From Hyphomonadaceae bacterium UKL13-1 (lineage in GTDB: Bacteria; Pseudomonadota; Alphaproteobacteria; Caulobacterales; Aquidulcibacteraceae): a stretch of 64,000 nucleotides of DNA. The translations under genes were made by a program, and so were the position numbers. The DNA lies in the NCBI GenBank assembly GCA_001602435.1, contig CP012156.1, forward strand, positions 1,756,001 through 1,820,000. Reading direction: 5' to 3'. Positions 15,886 through 26,236 of this stretch are shown one piece after another; position 1 is the first letter of the stretch, and each line of letters begins with the position of its first letter. Below the pieces are notes generated by a model, which saw nothing but the letters and a program-made list of their open reading frames with translations, made no database searches and was not told where the DNA came from.

Positions 15886-16281
15886 TTACTCTACTTGGGG
15901 CTCTTCCTTTGGAAAGATTGACGCCTTCAAATAGATCCATGGCTGGAACAATACCTCGGTATAAGGCATGTTCACGGTGTTGAGCGGCTCTAGGTCACCC
16001 CAGCGCGATAGGCCATGGGCGCAACCAACCCACATAATTGTCCAATATAGCCAATATACCGTCAAACCCTTCGCCAAATCACGCGCCAGCTCGCGCTGGA
16101 CAGCAACTAGGACCAGAATAACGATCGGCAAAAAGTTGGCTGCAACTGCAATCCACATATAGAAGAATAAGGGAATTACGGCTGCCGCACCAAAGAAACT
16201 CACAATATTAATTGAGAGAAGACCTGCCACGAAAATTGCACCAATTAAATTCATGGGAGTCAATTCAACAGACTTAAACAT
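15886..16281 (-). CDS. Small integral membrane protein, unknown
   Basis: 131 aa with three to four hydrophobic helices (about 10-30, 33-60 and 70-90) and a short charged C-terminus. A GGGGA Shine-Dalgarno lies just before ATG 16281. No family recognised. Some codons are AT-rich compared with neighbours. It precedes the PRC-barrel gene on the same strand by about 125 nt. Confidence 0.6.
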   Translation of the reverse strand: MFKSVELTPMNLIGAIFVAGLLSINIVSFFGAAAVIPLFFYMWIAVAANFLPIVILVLVAVQRELARDLAKGLTVYWLYWTIMWVGCAHGLSRWGDLEPLNTVNMPYTEVLFQPWIYLKASIFPKEEPQVE

Positions 16282-16477
16282 TGCAATCCCCAGTAATCAT
16301 ATATGAATACAATACCGAAATTACATTAAAGATTGGTATTTGCCATTATTCGCCCTTGGTTCCACGTCCGGCTTTTAGACTAAGGCAAAAGTTCCCCAAG
16401 TCCTCGATGTCCGACGAAAACCCGCGTTGACACCTTGAGAGCGTTCACTAAGCTGTGATGGCTCAAGGAGGCCAAAA

Positions 16478-16915
16478 ATGGCACTATTTCCAGCCAGTAC
16501 GAACGACGATTATCGCGGCGCGAAGATCTCTGCTTGGTTTTTAATGTTCGTGGCGGTGACGGAATTTATTCCGGGCCTCATCCATTATTTCCTGCCCGAT
16601 GGCGGGGCTGGGGTTATTGCCGGCATGGACCTTTCGGTTCGAGGAGCCACGATCATCGCGGTTTTTGCTTGGTTTGGGGCGATCCAAATCCCTTTTGCGC
16701 TGTTGTTGTTCGTCATTGGGCTGCGCTACCAAACCTTGGTCCCGTTGGCGCTGATGGCCGTGATCCTTGCACGGGCTTTGGCGGCGATTGATGGTTGGTT
16801 CCTCAAAGGGGCCGCCACAGGTCACCACCCGCCAGAGCATTACGCCAGCCCCCTGACAGTCGTGCTGGGCCTGATCTTCTTGTTTCTGGCGCTGCGAGAG
16901 CGGCCTGCGGCTTAA
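16478..16915 (+). CDS. Four-helix integral membrane protein
   Basis: 145 aa with an excellent AAGGAGG upstream of ATG 16478. Four hydrophobic segments can be drawn (about 18-38, 55-80, 88-105 and 122-140). The arrangement resembles small DUF4345-like membrane proteins, but I cannot assign it firmly. Function unknown. It stands alone, with about 130 nt to the next gene. Confidence 0.7.
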   Translation: MALFPASTNDDYRGAKISAWFLMFVAVTEFIPGLIHYFLPDGGAGVIAGMDLSVRGATIIAVFAWFGAIQIPFALLLFVIGLRYQTLVPLALMAVILARALAAIDGWFLKGAATGHHPPEHYASPLTVVLGLIFLFLALRERPAA

Positions 16916-17044
16916 GGCGGGGGGCGCGCGCTCCATCAACAAGCCGTGAGACCGCAAAAAACAAGCGGTGATCGAGAGGCCAAGCGAACCAATCGTGCTA
17001 TGTCCCCGTGACGGGCATCTTTGCTTGCCCTTCCTCCGACCGAT

Positions 17045-17842
17045 ATGGCTTTTGATATGATCTCCGCCCCGCGCGCTGGCGCAGTAAGCACCGTCTTCCT
17101 TACCCTCCTCGCCCTGCCCGCTTGCGCGACGAAACCGCCGACACAAACGGGCTTTCTGACCAATCAGGCCGGCATGGAGAAAGTGTCTGGCACCGTGCGG
17201 GCGCAGATTGAGCGCCAGCGCGACCTTAGCGCTTTGCGGGCCGTCCAGAAACTGACGCTCCTACCCGCAAAACTTCAGGAGGGTGGTGACATTCCAGATA
17301 CAATCACGCCCGAGTCGCGCCTTTTGGTGTTGGGCGAACTGGATCGTCAGCTTTGCTTTCAATTGTCACGGCGTTTCGAACTTGTCGGCCCAGAAGATCC
17401 ATCCGCTGCGCGGGTCCAAGCCGTTATCACGCGCTTACAAGAGACCAGCGCGACCGCATCGGCTGCTTCAGCGGCGGTCAGTTGGTTCCTGCCGGGCGGT
17501 TCTGTTCGCTTGCCTGTCGGACGGGGCGGCCTCAGTATTGAAGCGCGCTTAGACCTTGCCGATGGGCAACAAGCGGCGGCTATGGCTTGGTCGCGCGGAG
17601 CAGGCGTGGTGATGGATGAAGGCTCGCTGTCAGAAGTGGGGGATGCCCACCGCTTCACCGCCAACTTTGCTGATGATTTTGCAGACTTTCTGGTTGAACC
17701 GGGAACGCCAAAACGCGCCCTCCCCGCGCAAGACCCCTGCCAGAAGCATGGCGCGCGGCTAGACCTCGGCCGACTGGCTGCAGGCCAAGTCATTGGCTTG
17801 CATGTACCGCGCCCAAATAGTCCAACACCCCAAGACAACTAA
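17045..17842 (+). CDS. DUF3313-like lipoprotein
   Basis: 265 aa from ATG 17045; an in-frame TTG at 17021 and another ATG at 17057 are alternatives. The signal sequence ends in a lipobox-like LALPAC. The mature N-terminus QTGFLTNQAGM and later TLLPAKLQEG, with an Ala/Ser-rich stretch and RLPVGRGGLSIEARL, follow the DUF3313 pattern of envelope lipoproteins. Function unknown. It is probably monocistronic; 120 nt separate it from the kinase. Confidence 0.7.
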   Translation: MAFDMISAPRAGAVSTVFLTLLALPACATKPPTQTGFLTNQAGMEKVSGTVRAQIERQRDLSALRAVQKLTLLPAKLQEGGDIPDTITPESRLLVLGELDRQLCFQLSRRFELVGPEDPSAARVQAVITRLQETSATASAASAAVSWFLPGGSVRLPVGRGGLSIEARLDLADGQQAAAMAWSRGAGVVMDEGSLSEVGDAHRFTANFADDFADFLVEPGTPKRALPAQDPCQKHGARLDLGRLAAGQVIGLHVPRPNSPTPQDN

Positions 17843-17965
17843 AGGCTATAAAGAACGTCGAATTTTCTGGGGTTTTTCTTCAAAACTAGTGCAAATGCAG
17901 CGTCCAAGCTAACCGAAAATAAAGCTCCAACCTTTAAGCTTTCTCCAGACGGGGAGAGTAACGGC

Positions 17966-19756
17966 GTGCACCAGTCCTATTTAGAGCTAATCAAGCGGCT
18001 GCGCGACGACCTCCCAAGCCGCACCTTGGCGGCCATCGGGTTCACGGGTCTGTTGCTGTGGGGCATTGATGGCTTGGCCGCTATTGTCTGGTTTGCAGCC
18101 TTTGCCCTCAATGAAGGGCTCGAGCTTCTCATTGGCCTGAAATCGAACAAGGACCCTGTAAAGGGCGCGCTTAACCGCAGGCTCTTTTGCGCCAATATGG
18201 TATTTGGCTCCAGCGTTTGGGTCGCAGGCGCGCTCGCCCTCGTCAAGACGGGAGAGATTGGCCCCCTGATCATTGCTCTGGCAATTCTGGTCGGGGCTTT
18301 GACCCATGTCATTTCCACCAGCCTGACCTATGTCAGCGCCTTTTTGGCCGCAGCCCTTCCCCTCGTGATGGGGATTATCGCTGTGCCGGCCGTGATGATT
18401 GTCAGCCACGCCTATCCCGACGCTGCGGTATTCCAAGCCAGCATCGCGATGGTGTTCCTGCTGACCTATAATCTGAGTGCGGCGCTTCAAAGTTGGCAGC
18501 GCGAAACCAAGCTTGCCAAGACACTGGCACAAGTAAGCCTCGCCAGTGACGCGAAGTCGCAATTCTTGGCGACCATGAGCCACGAAATCCGCACGCCGCT
18601 GAATGGCATCGTCGGACTGGCAGAGGTCCTGAACAATACGAAGATGACCGCTTCCCAACATGAGATGGTCAATCTGGTCCGCACGTCTGGGGAAACCTTA
18701 GAGCGCCTGGTGTCTGATGTGCTGGATAGCGCGAAGATTGAAGCGGACAAGCTAGAACTCTCCATCGCGCCATTTGACTTGCGCGAAACCATCGAGACCG
18801 CCGCCCATACGTTCCGGACACGCGCGGAAGAAAAAGGCGTGGTGTTCAGTCTCATCATCCCGCCAGAGGCCGAAGGCCGCTATCTGGGCGACGCAGTTCG
18901 TATTCGGCAGATCATTTCGAACCTGACCTCCAACGCCATCAAATTCACCGATAAGGGCCGGGTCGACGTCGAGGTTGATGCGCTGGAGATTGACGGCGAT
19001 AGCGTTGAGCTTCGCATCCAGGTGTCCGATACCGGCATCGGCTTTGATCCCAAGGCCAGCCAGCATTTGTTTAGCCGCTTTGAGCAAGCCGATAACAGCA
19101 TCAGCCGCCGCTTTGGAGGCACGGGCCTTGGCCTCTCCATTTGCAAAAGCTTGTGCGAACTGATGGACGGCAGCATTTCGGCGACCTCGCAATTGGGCGC
19201 GGGCAGTCGGTTTGAAGTGCGCATTCAAGTCAAAAATGCCGAGGCACTTAAGGCCAATCCGCGTCTGCCAGCCCCTGTGACTTTGGATCACGCCTTATCC
19301 TTAAATGACAGTTCTGTTGGGCCGACTGGCTTGCGGGTACTGGTAGCTGAAGACAATCCGATCAACCAAAAAGTCATCACCTTTATGCTGGAGCCTATGG
19401 GCATGACGCCGGTGATGGCCGCCAATGGGCGCGAGGCCTTGGCCTTCTTCAAGATCGACAGCTTTGACCTGATCCTGATGGATATGATGATGCCCGAAAT
19501 GGATGGCCTTGCGGCTACCCAAGCGATCCGGGCATGGGAAAAGCAAAACAATCTTCCCCGCACCCCCATCGCCATGTTGAGCGCGAACGCCATGAGCGAG
19601 CATGTGACGGCTGCCCTTGCCGCTGGCTGCGATGTCCATATCGCCAAGCCTGTCACGCCTGCCTCCCTTGTCACCGGCATGACCGAGGCCTTGTTCATGG
19701 ACCATGACGAAAACGGCGAACCTAATGCGGATATTCAAAGCCGCTTGATCGGCTAA
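17966..19756 (+). CDS. Hybrid sensor histidine kinase/response regulator
   Basis: 596 aa from a GTG at 17966 preceded by GGGGAGAG. The N-terminal 170 residues hold five to six membrane helices without a periplasmic sensor domain. HisKA follows with phospho-acceptor His206 in MSHEIRTPLNG. The HATPase domain has N box NLTSNAIKFTDKG, G1 DTGIGF and G2 FGGTGLGLS. A C-terminal receiver domain has Asp506 in LMDMMMPEMDG and the conserved Lys in HIAKPVTP. No partner regulator or output domain is adjacent, so phosphotransfer must go to a distant partner. It converges on the debranching enzyme gene. Confidence 0.94.
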   Translation: MHQSYLELIKRLRDDLPSRTLAAIGFTGLLLWGIDGLAAIVWFAAFALNEGLELLIGLKSNKDPVKGALNRRLFCANMVFGSSVWVAGALALVKTGEIGPLIIALAILVGALTHVISTSLTYVSAFLAAALPLVMGIIAVPAVMIVSHAYPDAAVFQASIAMVFLLTYNLSAALQSWQRETKLAKTLAQVSLASDAKSQFLATMSHEIRTPLNGIVGLAEVLNNTKMTASQHEMVNLVRTSGETLERLVSDVLDSAKIEADKLELSIAPFDLRETIETAAHTFRTRAEEKGVVFSLIIPPEAEGRYLGDAVRIRQIISNLTSNAIKFTDKGRVDVEVDALEIDGDSVELRIQVSDTGIGFDPKASQHLFSRFEQADNSISRRFGGTGLGLSICKSLCELMDGSISATSQLGAGSRFEVRIQVKNAEALKANPRLPAPVTLDHALSLNDSSVGPTGLRVLVAEDNPINQKVITFMLEPMGMTPVMAANGREALAFFKIDSFDLILMDMMMPEMDGLAATQAIRAWEKQNNLPRTPIAMLSANAMSEHVTAALAAGCDVHIAKPVTPASLVTGMTEALFMDHDENGEPNADIQSRLIG

Positions 19757-19763
19757 ACACGCT

Positions 19764-22253
19764 CTAATAGGTCAGCGGCGGGTCGTGATAGACCGATAGG
19801 CTTTTGAGATTGGGTTGCAAGCGGGGTTCGCAGAAGCCGAGGTCGGCGAAGATTTCGTCGCGGGCCACTTGTCGTGAAACCGCCACGGATTGCACCTTTA
19901 TCGCAGGGTGACGTTTGCGATCTAATTCAGCATCGCTATATGCGACACTTTCGCCGAGCTTATTACCTTTGGCATCAAAAGCAGTTAAAATAATCACAAG
20001 CTCAGAAGAGTTTATTTCGACCCGTTCCCCCGATTTCAAGTTCCATCCGAGATTGTCTAGCGTAAAGCCTGGCAGGCTAAAAAAGAAATCAGCGTCTTCA
20101 CCAATCAGGCAAAACGACCATGATGTAGAAGAACCATCATGCCACTTGCCGACTAATTTACCACGTCCAAAAGGCACACTCATTGAAACGTTGCGAACGG
20201 ACTGAGGTAACTTCGGACAGACAACGATTTGGTTCAGAAGCGTGTCGATCCTAAGTCCTAAAAAGCCCTCATGCCATACACGCAGGTGCTCAGCGTTTGA
20301 CCATGCTTGTAAGAAAGTGCCTGTCCGTCGTGACCAATTAGCACCTTCAATTGGCAACGCATCTGCGCATTCAGCCAAACTGCCAACGGCACCTTCGTAG
20401 AGCGCCTGCCGATTCATGTTCTCAAACAATCGCCAAGGCAGGTCGATGACATCGAAACCAAGCAGCATATCCATAGCAGCACCGTTTAACCAAGGCCAAA
20501 CGGTTCCGTTGTGATAGGCCGCGTCCTTATGATAATAATGCCAGTGTTCGTGATACGGATGAAATTCGGATTCATCTTGGCTCAGAGTTGCGACCCCCCA
20601 CGGGTAAACTAAACCCTCCCAAATTTGTTTAGCCCACTCCATTTTTTGCCGGTCCAAAGCGCGCGGCTTGCCTGCTAACGGGCCTGTCTTAGGGTCCATG
20701 GCCCACAGCGCAAAGATCACATTGGGTCTCAGTGTTGTATCTTTCGCCCCATCTCGACGAAGGTGATCGACCAGCCTTCCAGAAATAGGGTCAATAAAGT
20801 GCTCGGATAAAGCATTGGCTAGTTTGCTGCCCGCAGCGGTGCAAGCATTTCCAATCTCAGCGTCCACTCCAGTTATTTGCAGAGCATCAGAACTTGACAT
20901 ATCGCGTGGTGACGATGGGGGAATAATTTTTATCATTTTTGCAAGGAGCGCGATTTGGTGAGCAGAAGCAAAAGCCCCAATCCACAACGCCTGAATATCA
21001 ATCGCTCGATTTCCACGGGGTGAAAAAGCGCGCACGCCCTTTTCCTTGGCATCCATCCACGTATCGGCATCATCATGCGTGATCAGGCCATGATCATCCA
21101 CATTATTGGCTAACACACCTTCAACCGCACGTTTCACCGCCGGCCACATCTCTTTCGCCAACGTATTGTTTCCGGTTCGCTGAACTAGATCAGCCAAGGT
21201 AATGATAAACCGCGGGGTGCCGTCGGCGGTATTATATTGCACGCCATCGGGTCGAGCGCGATTGGGAATGCGGCCATAGGTTTTGGACTTGGGGTCCCTA
21301 TCTTGTAGGGCGGCAAAACTGCGGAACACATCGGCAGCGACATCATATTGGCCGGTGACAAACAAAGTGCCGGTGATGGAGATAAAAGTGTCTCGCCCCC
21401 AATAATCATTGAACCAAGGCAGGCCCGCATAAATGCCTGTGCCCATCTGCTTCATCACCAATTGGTCGGCCGTCAGGCGCATCCAAAGTAGCGCCTTGGT
21501 GCGGTCGGGATCGCCAGCATCCAAAGCGCGTGAGCCTGAAACCAAAGCCTCCATCCGCGCCATACGTGCACTGGTCAGGCTTTGATAGGTTCGGCGCAGC
21601 TGGCTCAACTGGCGGCGCACCTCGGCCTTGGAAGCGCCGAGCAAGATGAAAAAGCCAGCGGACGGCGTTTGGATGGCCAAAAACTCGTTTACCCCAAAAG
21701 CGTGACTCGATGGCTGCACGGGGGCGACGAGCAGCCAAGACGCGGGAGCCTCTTTCGGTTGAAACCAAACCCCGTCTTTCTCCGCCGAACCAGAGCCTTG
21801 GATATCGCCCTCAAAGTCAAACACCAAGGTGCCGGGCAGAGCCGTCTCTACGTCTAAATGGAGCGCTGTCAGACCGTCAAAAAGCCGAAGCGTTTCTTTG
21901 ACCACACCATAATCACGCGTGATCGCATGCGGGCTAACCACCACGTTCGCGTCGGCACGGCGAAGCCAGGTGCCATTATGAAGGAGGCGATAATCCTGAA
22001 AAATGCGCTTGGTGGCGACATTCCAACCAAAGAACCAATCGTCTGCCTTATCCTGATGGGTCCGCCCATAAAAATAGGCCGAGGCCTTGTCGGTAAAGCT
22101 ATATTGCCGGTTCTCCGCCGCGCTTACCCGCATGGCGAGACTTTCGAGGACGGGGAAGGATTGGGCGGCCTCAGAGGTCGCTTGCGCGCCTTTCGGTAGA
22201 ACGCTCAGCGCGCCTGTAGAAGCAGCGGCGACCAGCAAAGAACGTCTGCGCAT
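19764..22253 (-). CDS. Exported glycogen-debranching-enzyme-type glucosidase (GDE_C domain)
   Basis: 829 aa from ATG 22253 (an in-frame TTG lies 18 nt upstream). The N-terminus MRRRSLLVAAASTGA has a twin-arginine-like pattern, and a cleavage site is likely near GAQA. The C-terminal (alpha/alpha)6 toroid of amylo-alpha-1,6-glucosidases is recognised by LPWFNDYWGRDTFIS, GRIPNRARPDGVQYNTADGT, HDDADTWMDA and NGTVWPWLNGAAMDM. The known family debranches glycogen in the cytoplasm, so a Tat-type signal suggests a periplasmic role on external alpha-glucans. No glycogen operon is adjacent. Confidence 0.85.
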   Translation of the reverse strand: MRRRSLLVAAASTGALSVLPKGAQATSEAAQSFPVLESLAMRVSAAENRQYSFTDKASAYFYGRTHQDKADDWFFGWNVATKRIFQDYRLLHNGTWLRRADANVVVSPHAITRDYGVVKETLRLFDGLTALHLDVETALPGTLVFDFEGDIQGSGSAEKDGVWFQPKEAPASWLLVAPVQPSSHAFGVNEFLAIQTPSAGFFILLGASKAEVRRQLSQLRRTYQSLTSARMARMEALVSGSRALDAGDPDRTKALLWMRLTADQLVMKQMGTGIYAGLPWFNDYWGRDTFISITGTLFVTGQYDVAADVFRSFAALQDRDPKSKTYGRIPNRARPDGVQYNTADGTPRFIITLADLVQRTGNNTLAKEMWPAVKRAVEGVLANNVDDHGLITHDDADTWMDAKEKGVRAFSPRGNRAIDIQALWIGAFASAHQIALLAKMIKIIPPSSPRDMSSSDALQITGVDAEIGNACTAAGSKLANALSEHFIDPISGRLVDHLRRDGAKDTTLRPNVIFALWAMDPKTGPLAGKPRALDRQKMEWAKQIWEGLVYPWGVATLSQDESEFHPYHEHWHYYHKDAAYHNGTVWPWLNGAAMDMLLGFDVIDLPWRLFENMNRQALYEGAVGSLAECADALPIEGANWSRRTGTFLQAWSNAEHLRVWHEGFLGLRIDTLLNQIVVCPKLPQSVRNVSMSVPFGRGKLVGKWHDGSSTSWSFCLIGEDADFFFSLPGFTLDNLGWNLKSGERVEINSSELVIILTAFDAKGNKLGESVAYSDAELDRKRHPAIKVQSVAVSRQVARDEIFADLGFCEPRLQPNLKSLSVYHDPPLTY

Positions 22254-22350
22254 GAATAATCCCCAATCCAAAATAGAGGCTGCAGCCTAATCAAGGTGTA
22301 AAACACTTGCTAGACTCTCCCATAGGCGTTAACAGCTACCGCCTTCCAAG

Positions 22351-22387
22351 GCCCTCCCAGCGTGCTATCCGCTCGGGAGGGCTTTTT
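22351..22387 (+). terminator. Intrinsic terminator-like hairpin in the carB leader
   Basis: Arms GCCCTCCC (22351-22358) and GGGAGGGC (22375-22382), extended inside by AGCG/CGCT, then TTTTT (22383-22387). It works on the plus strand. No plus-strand gene lies between it and the divergent gene at 22253, so it can only act on transcripts that start just upstream. An attenuator for carB or the end of a small RNA is possible. Confidence 0.75.
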
Positions 22388-22433
22388 GCGACTGGCACCC
22401 TGAAACTTATTAGAGCCTCGAACGGACGCCCCC

Positions 22434-25400
22434 ATGCCTAAACGCACAGACCTGAAATCCATTTTGATCATCGGGGCAGGCCCCATTGTGATCGGGCAGG
22501 CCTGTGAATTTGACTATTCGGGTGTGCAAGCTTGTAAGGCGCTGAAGGAAGAAGGCTACCGGGTAATTCTGGTCAATTCCAATCCCGCCACCATCATGAC
22601 CGACCCCGATTTGGCCGACGCCACCTATGTGGAGCCGATAACGCCAGAAGTGGTGGAGTTGATCATTGCTAAGGAACGCCCAGACGCGGTCCTACCGACC
22701 ATGGGCGGGCAAACGGCGTTGAATTGCGCTTTGACGCTCGAAAAGACCGGGGTGCTGGCAAAATATAATGTGGAGATGATTGGCGCGAAAGCGGATGTCA
22801 TCGAAAAGGCGGAAGACCGCCTGAAATTCCGCGACGCCATGGACAAGATCGGGCTGGAAAGCCCCAAGTCCAAAATCGCCCATACGGTTGAAGAAGCCAT
22901 GGTGGCCCTGCCCTTCGTGGGCCTGCCTGCCATCATCCGCCCCAGCTTTACCCTTGGCGGCACCGGCGGTGGTATCGCCTATAATGTCGACGAGTTTAAG
23001 CGCATCTGCGCCAGCGGCATTGCCGCCAGCCCCGTGGGCGAAGTGCTGGTTGAAGAAAGCGTATTGGGCTGGAAAGAATATGAGATGGAAGTGGTTCGCG
23101 ACAAAGCGGACAATTGCATCATCATTTGCTCCATCGAAAATATCGACCCGATGGGCGTCCATACAGGCGATTCCATCACGGTCGCCCCAGCGCTCACCCT
23201 GACCGACAAAGAATATCAGCGCATGCGTGACGCTTCGATCGCCGTCTTGCGCGAAATCGGGGTCGAGACTGGTGGCTCCAATGTGCAATTTGCCGTCAAT
23301 CCCGCCGATGGCCGGATGACGGTGATTGAAATGAACCCGCGTGTGTCGCGTTCCTCCGCCTTAGCGTCCAAGGCTACTGGCTTCCCCATCGCGAAAGTCG
23401 CGGCCAAGCTCGCGATTGGCTATACGCTTGATGAAATCGCCAATGACATTACGGGCGGCGCAACCCCTGCCTCGTTTGAACCCTCGATTGACTATGTCGT
23501 CACCAAAATCCCGCGCTTCGCCTTTGAGAAATACAAGGGTGCCGACACGACTTTGACCACCTCCATGAAGTCGGTGGGCGAAGCCATGGCGATTGGCCGG
23601 ACGTTCCAAGAAAGCTTCCAAAAGGCTTTGCGCTCGCTGGAAACAGGCCTCGACGGCTTTGATCCTTTCCTCGAAATCGGCAATGACAAAGAAGCGCTGC
23701 ATCAGGCTTTGACCATCCCAACCCCCACCCGCATTTTGGTGGTTGGCCAAGCCTTGCGCATGGGCATGAGCGTGGAAGAAGTCCATGCTGCCAGCAAGAT
23801 CGACCCTTGGTTCTTGGATCAGTTCGCCGAATTGATCGCGACCGAGAAAAAGCTGGAGACCCAAGGTCTGCCACAAGCCCCCGCCGACTGGCGCTTTGTG
23901 AAGGCGCAAGGCTTCTCCGATAAGCGCTTGGCCAAGATCGCCGGCAAGAGTGAGATCGACGTGCGTGCCACCCGTCGCGCCGCTGGTGTCCGCCCAGCTT
24001 ATAAGCGCATCGACACCTGTGCAGCCGAATTCGCCTCGCCCACGCCCTATATGTATTCCACCTATGAGACCGAATGCGAGGCAGCACCCAGTGCGGCCAA
24101 GAAAATCATCATCCTGGGTGGTGGTCCAAACCGCATCGGCCAAGGCATTGAGTTCGACTATTGCTGCTGCCATGCCGCCTTTGCCTGCGAAGAGCTGGGC
24201 ATTGAAAGCATCATGGTCAATTGCAATCCAGAGACGGTCTCGACTGATTATGACACTTCAGACCGGCTCTATTTTGAGCCCCTGACCGCCGAAGACGTGC
24301 TGGAAATCATCGAGACCGAAAAGCAAAGCGGCACACTTTTGGGTGTCATCGTGCAGTTTGGCGGTCAAACCCCGCTGAAACTCGCCCACCCGCTTGAGCA
24401 AGCTGGCGTGCCCATCCTCGGCACCAGCGTGGACGCGATTGATATCGCCGAAGACCGCGAGCGCTTTAAAGCGCTTCTAAACGAGCTCAACATGCTCCAA
24501 CCCCGCAATGCGATTGCCCGCACCGAAGCAGAAGCGATTCTGGGTGCACAGGCGGTTGGCTATCCCGTGGTGCTGCGTCCTTCCTATGTGCTGGGCGGCC
24601 GGGGCATGGAAATTGTCTATGATCAGCCAAGCCTTGAACGCTATGTGCGCGAGGCGGTGATCGTCTCGGGCGACAACCCCGTCTTGATCGACCAATATCT
24701 CCGCGATGCCATCGAAGTCGATGTCGACGCTTTGTCGGACGGCAAAGACGTATTCGTTGCGGGCATTATGGAACATATCGAGGAAGCCGGTATTCACTCA
24801 GGCGACAGCGCTTGCGCCCTACCGCCCTATACTTTGTCGGCCGAGATCATCGCCAAAATCGAAGCCCAGACAATTGCGATGGCCAAGGGCCTGAATGTGG
24901 TCGGCCTGATCAACATCCAATATGCCATCAAAGACGACACGATTTATGTGTTGGAGGCCAATCCACGCGCCTCGCGCACGGCACCTTTTGTGGCCAAAGC
25001 AGTCGGCATTCCAGTCGCCCGTATTGCCGCCAAACTGCAAGCCGGCGAAAGCTTGGCGAGCTTTGGATTGAAGCAGAAGAAACTCAACCATGTCGCTGTC
25101 AAAGAAGCGGTTTTCCCGTTTGCCCGCTTTGCCGGCGTTGACCCGATCTTGGGCCCTGAGATGCGCTCCACCGGCGAGTGCATGGGGATTGATACCGACT
25201 TTGGCCATGCGTTCTTAAAGTCGCAATTGGGGGCTGGCATGCGCTTGCCTGCAGGCGGCACCGCCTTCTTGTCGGTGAAAGATAGCCATAAGCCAGCCCT
25301 TGCTGAGCTTGGTCGCAATTTTGTGCGCTTAGGTTTCAAACTCGTGGCGACAGAGGGCTGCGCGAAAGTTCTGCGTGACGCGGGCGTGCCGGTTGAACGC

Positions 25401-25646
25401 GTCAATAAGGTGATGGAAGGCCGTCCCCACATCGTGGACGCCATGATCAATGGCGACATCCAATTGGTTGTCAACACAACCGAGGGAGCGCAATCGCTCG
25501 CCGATAGTTACTCCATCCGACGTACAGCTCTGGTGTCCAATATCTCTTACTACACCACCATTGCTGGTGCTCGCGCCGCTGCTACAGCCATTGAAGCGGC
25601 CGAGGGAGAAACCCTACAAGTTAAGCCACTGCAAGCATACGCTTGA
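22434..25646 (+). CDS. carB: Carbamoyl-phosphate synthase large subunit
   Basis: Makes carbamoyl phosphate from ammonia, bicarbonate and two ATP for arginine and pyrimidine synthesis. It is 1070 aa with the full duplicated architecture. ATP-grasp unit 1 (about 1-400) has [19 protein letters not shown] and [15 protein letters not shown]. An oligomerisation domain follows (400-555). Unit 2 (about 556-935) has [19 protein letters not shown] and [15 protein letters not shown], then the C-terminal allosteric MGS-like domain. carA is not adjacent. The leader contains a terminator-like hairpin. greA follows after about 50 nt, a common alphaproteobacterial neighbourhood. Confidence 0.98.
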   Translation: MPKRTDLKSILIIGAGPIVIGQACEFDYSGVQACKALKEEGYRVILVNSNPATIMTDPDLADATYVEPITPEVVELIIAKERPDAVLPTMGGQTALNCALTLEKTGVLAKYNVEMIGAKADVIEKAEDRLKFRDAMDKIGLESPKSKIAHTVEEAMVALPFVGLPAIIRPSFTLGGTGGGIAYNVDEFKRICASGIAASPVGEVLVEESVLGWKEYEMEVVRDKADNCIIICSIENIDPMGVHTGDSITVAPALTLTDKEYQRMRDASIAVLREIGVETGGSNVQFAVNPADGRMTVIEMNPRVSRSSALASKATGFPIAKVAAKLAIGYTLDEIANDITGGATPASFEPSIDYVVTKIPRFAFEKYKGADTTLTTSMKSVGEAMAIGRTFQESFQKALRSLETGLDGFDPFLEIGNDKEALHQALTIPTPTRILVVGQALRMGMSVEEVHAASKIDPWFLDQFAELIATEKKLETQGLPQAPADWRFVKAQGFSDKRLAKIAGKSEIDVRATRRAAGVRPAYKRIDTCAAEFASPTPYMYSTYETECEAAPSAAKKIIILGGGPNRIGQGIEFDYCCCHAAFACEELGIESIMVNCNPETVSTDYDTSDRLYFEPLTAEDVLEIIETEKQSGTLLGVIVQFGGQTPLKLAHPLEQAGVPILGTSVDAIDIAEDRERFKALLNELNMLQPRNAIARTEAEAILGAQAVGYPVVLRPSYVLGGRGMEIVYDQPSLERYVREAVIVSGDNPVLIDQYLRDAIEVDVDALSDGKDVFVAGIMEHIEEAGIHSGDSACALPPYTLSAEIIAKIEAQTIAMAKGLNVVGLINIQYAIKDDTIYVLEANPRASRTAPFVAKAVGIPVARIAAKLQAGESLASFGLKQKKLNHVAVKEAVFPFARFAGVDPILGPEMRSTGECMGIDTDFGHAFLKSQLGAGMRLPAGGTAFLSVKDSHKPALAELGRNFVRLGFKLVATEGCAKVLRDAGVPVERVNKVMEGRPHIVDAMINGDIQLVVNTTEGAQSLADSYSIRRTALVSNISYYTTIAGARAAATAIEAAEGETLQVKPLQAYA

Positions 25647-25699
25647 CGAAAGACGATCCAAACACCACTCTATAAGCCCCTTTTTGTGGAATCCCCCTA

Positions 25700-26173
25700 A
25701 TGGAAAAGATCCCTATGACTGCAGAGGGCCATGCGGCGCTCGATGCAGAACTCAAACGTTTGAAGACTGACGAGCGCCCATCGGTGATTGGCGCCATTTC
25801 AGAAGCGCGCTCGCATGGCGACCTGTCTGAAAATGCGGAATATCACGCAGCCAAAGAGCGGCAATCCTATATTGAGGGTCGCATCGCTGAGCTGGAAGAC
25901 AAATTAGCACGCGCCCAAGTGATCGACGTGTCGAAATTGTCAGGCTCGAACGTCAAGTTTGGGGCCACGGTGACCGTCATTGACGAAGACACCGACCATA
26001 AGGCTGTCTATAAAATCGTGGGTGAAGATGAAGCCGATGTGAAACTCGGCAAAATCTCCATCACCTCCCCCATCGCCCGTGCCATGATTGGCAAGGAAGA
26101 AGGCGATGTTGTGGAAGTGGCAGCGCCCGGCGGCTCCAAGAGCTATGAGATCGTGGCAGTCACCTGGGCCTAA
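25700..26173 (+). CDS. greA: Transcription elongation factor GreA
   Basis: Rescues backtracked RNA polymerase by stimulating transcript cleavage. It is 157 aa. The N-terminal coiled coil has the conserved acidic tip [18 protein letters not shown] (about 36-53), and the C-terminal FKBP-like domain has [18 protein letters not shown]. Length and motifs are canonical. It follows carB by 53 nt and is closed by a strong terminator at 26198. Confidence 0.97.
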   Translation: MEKIPMTAEGHAALDAELKRLKTDERPSVIGAISEARSHGDLSENAEYHAAKERQSYIEGRIAELEDKLARAQVIDVSKLSGSNVKFGATVTVIDEDTDHKAVYKIVGEDEADVKLGKISITSPIARAMIGKEEGDVVEVAAPGGSKSYEIVAVTWA

Positions 26174-26197
26174 GCCCTTTCGGCTCCACGCTTACAA

Positions 26198-26235
26198 AAA
26201 AGGAACGGGCCCCTGCATAGGGGCCCGCTTTATTT
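26198..26235. terminator. Bidirectional terminator between greA and scoB
   Basis: Arms CGGGCCCC (26206-26213) and GGGGCCCG (26220-26227) with a 6-nt loop. The plus side is followed by CTTTATTTGTT and the minus side by TTCCTTTTTT. It lies between convergent genes. Confidence 0.88.
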
Positions 26236-26236
26236 G

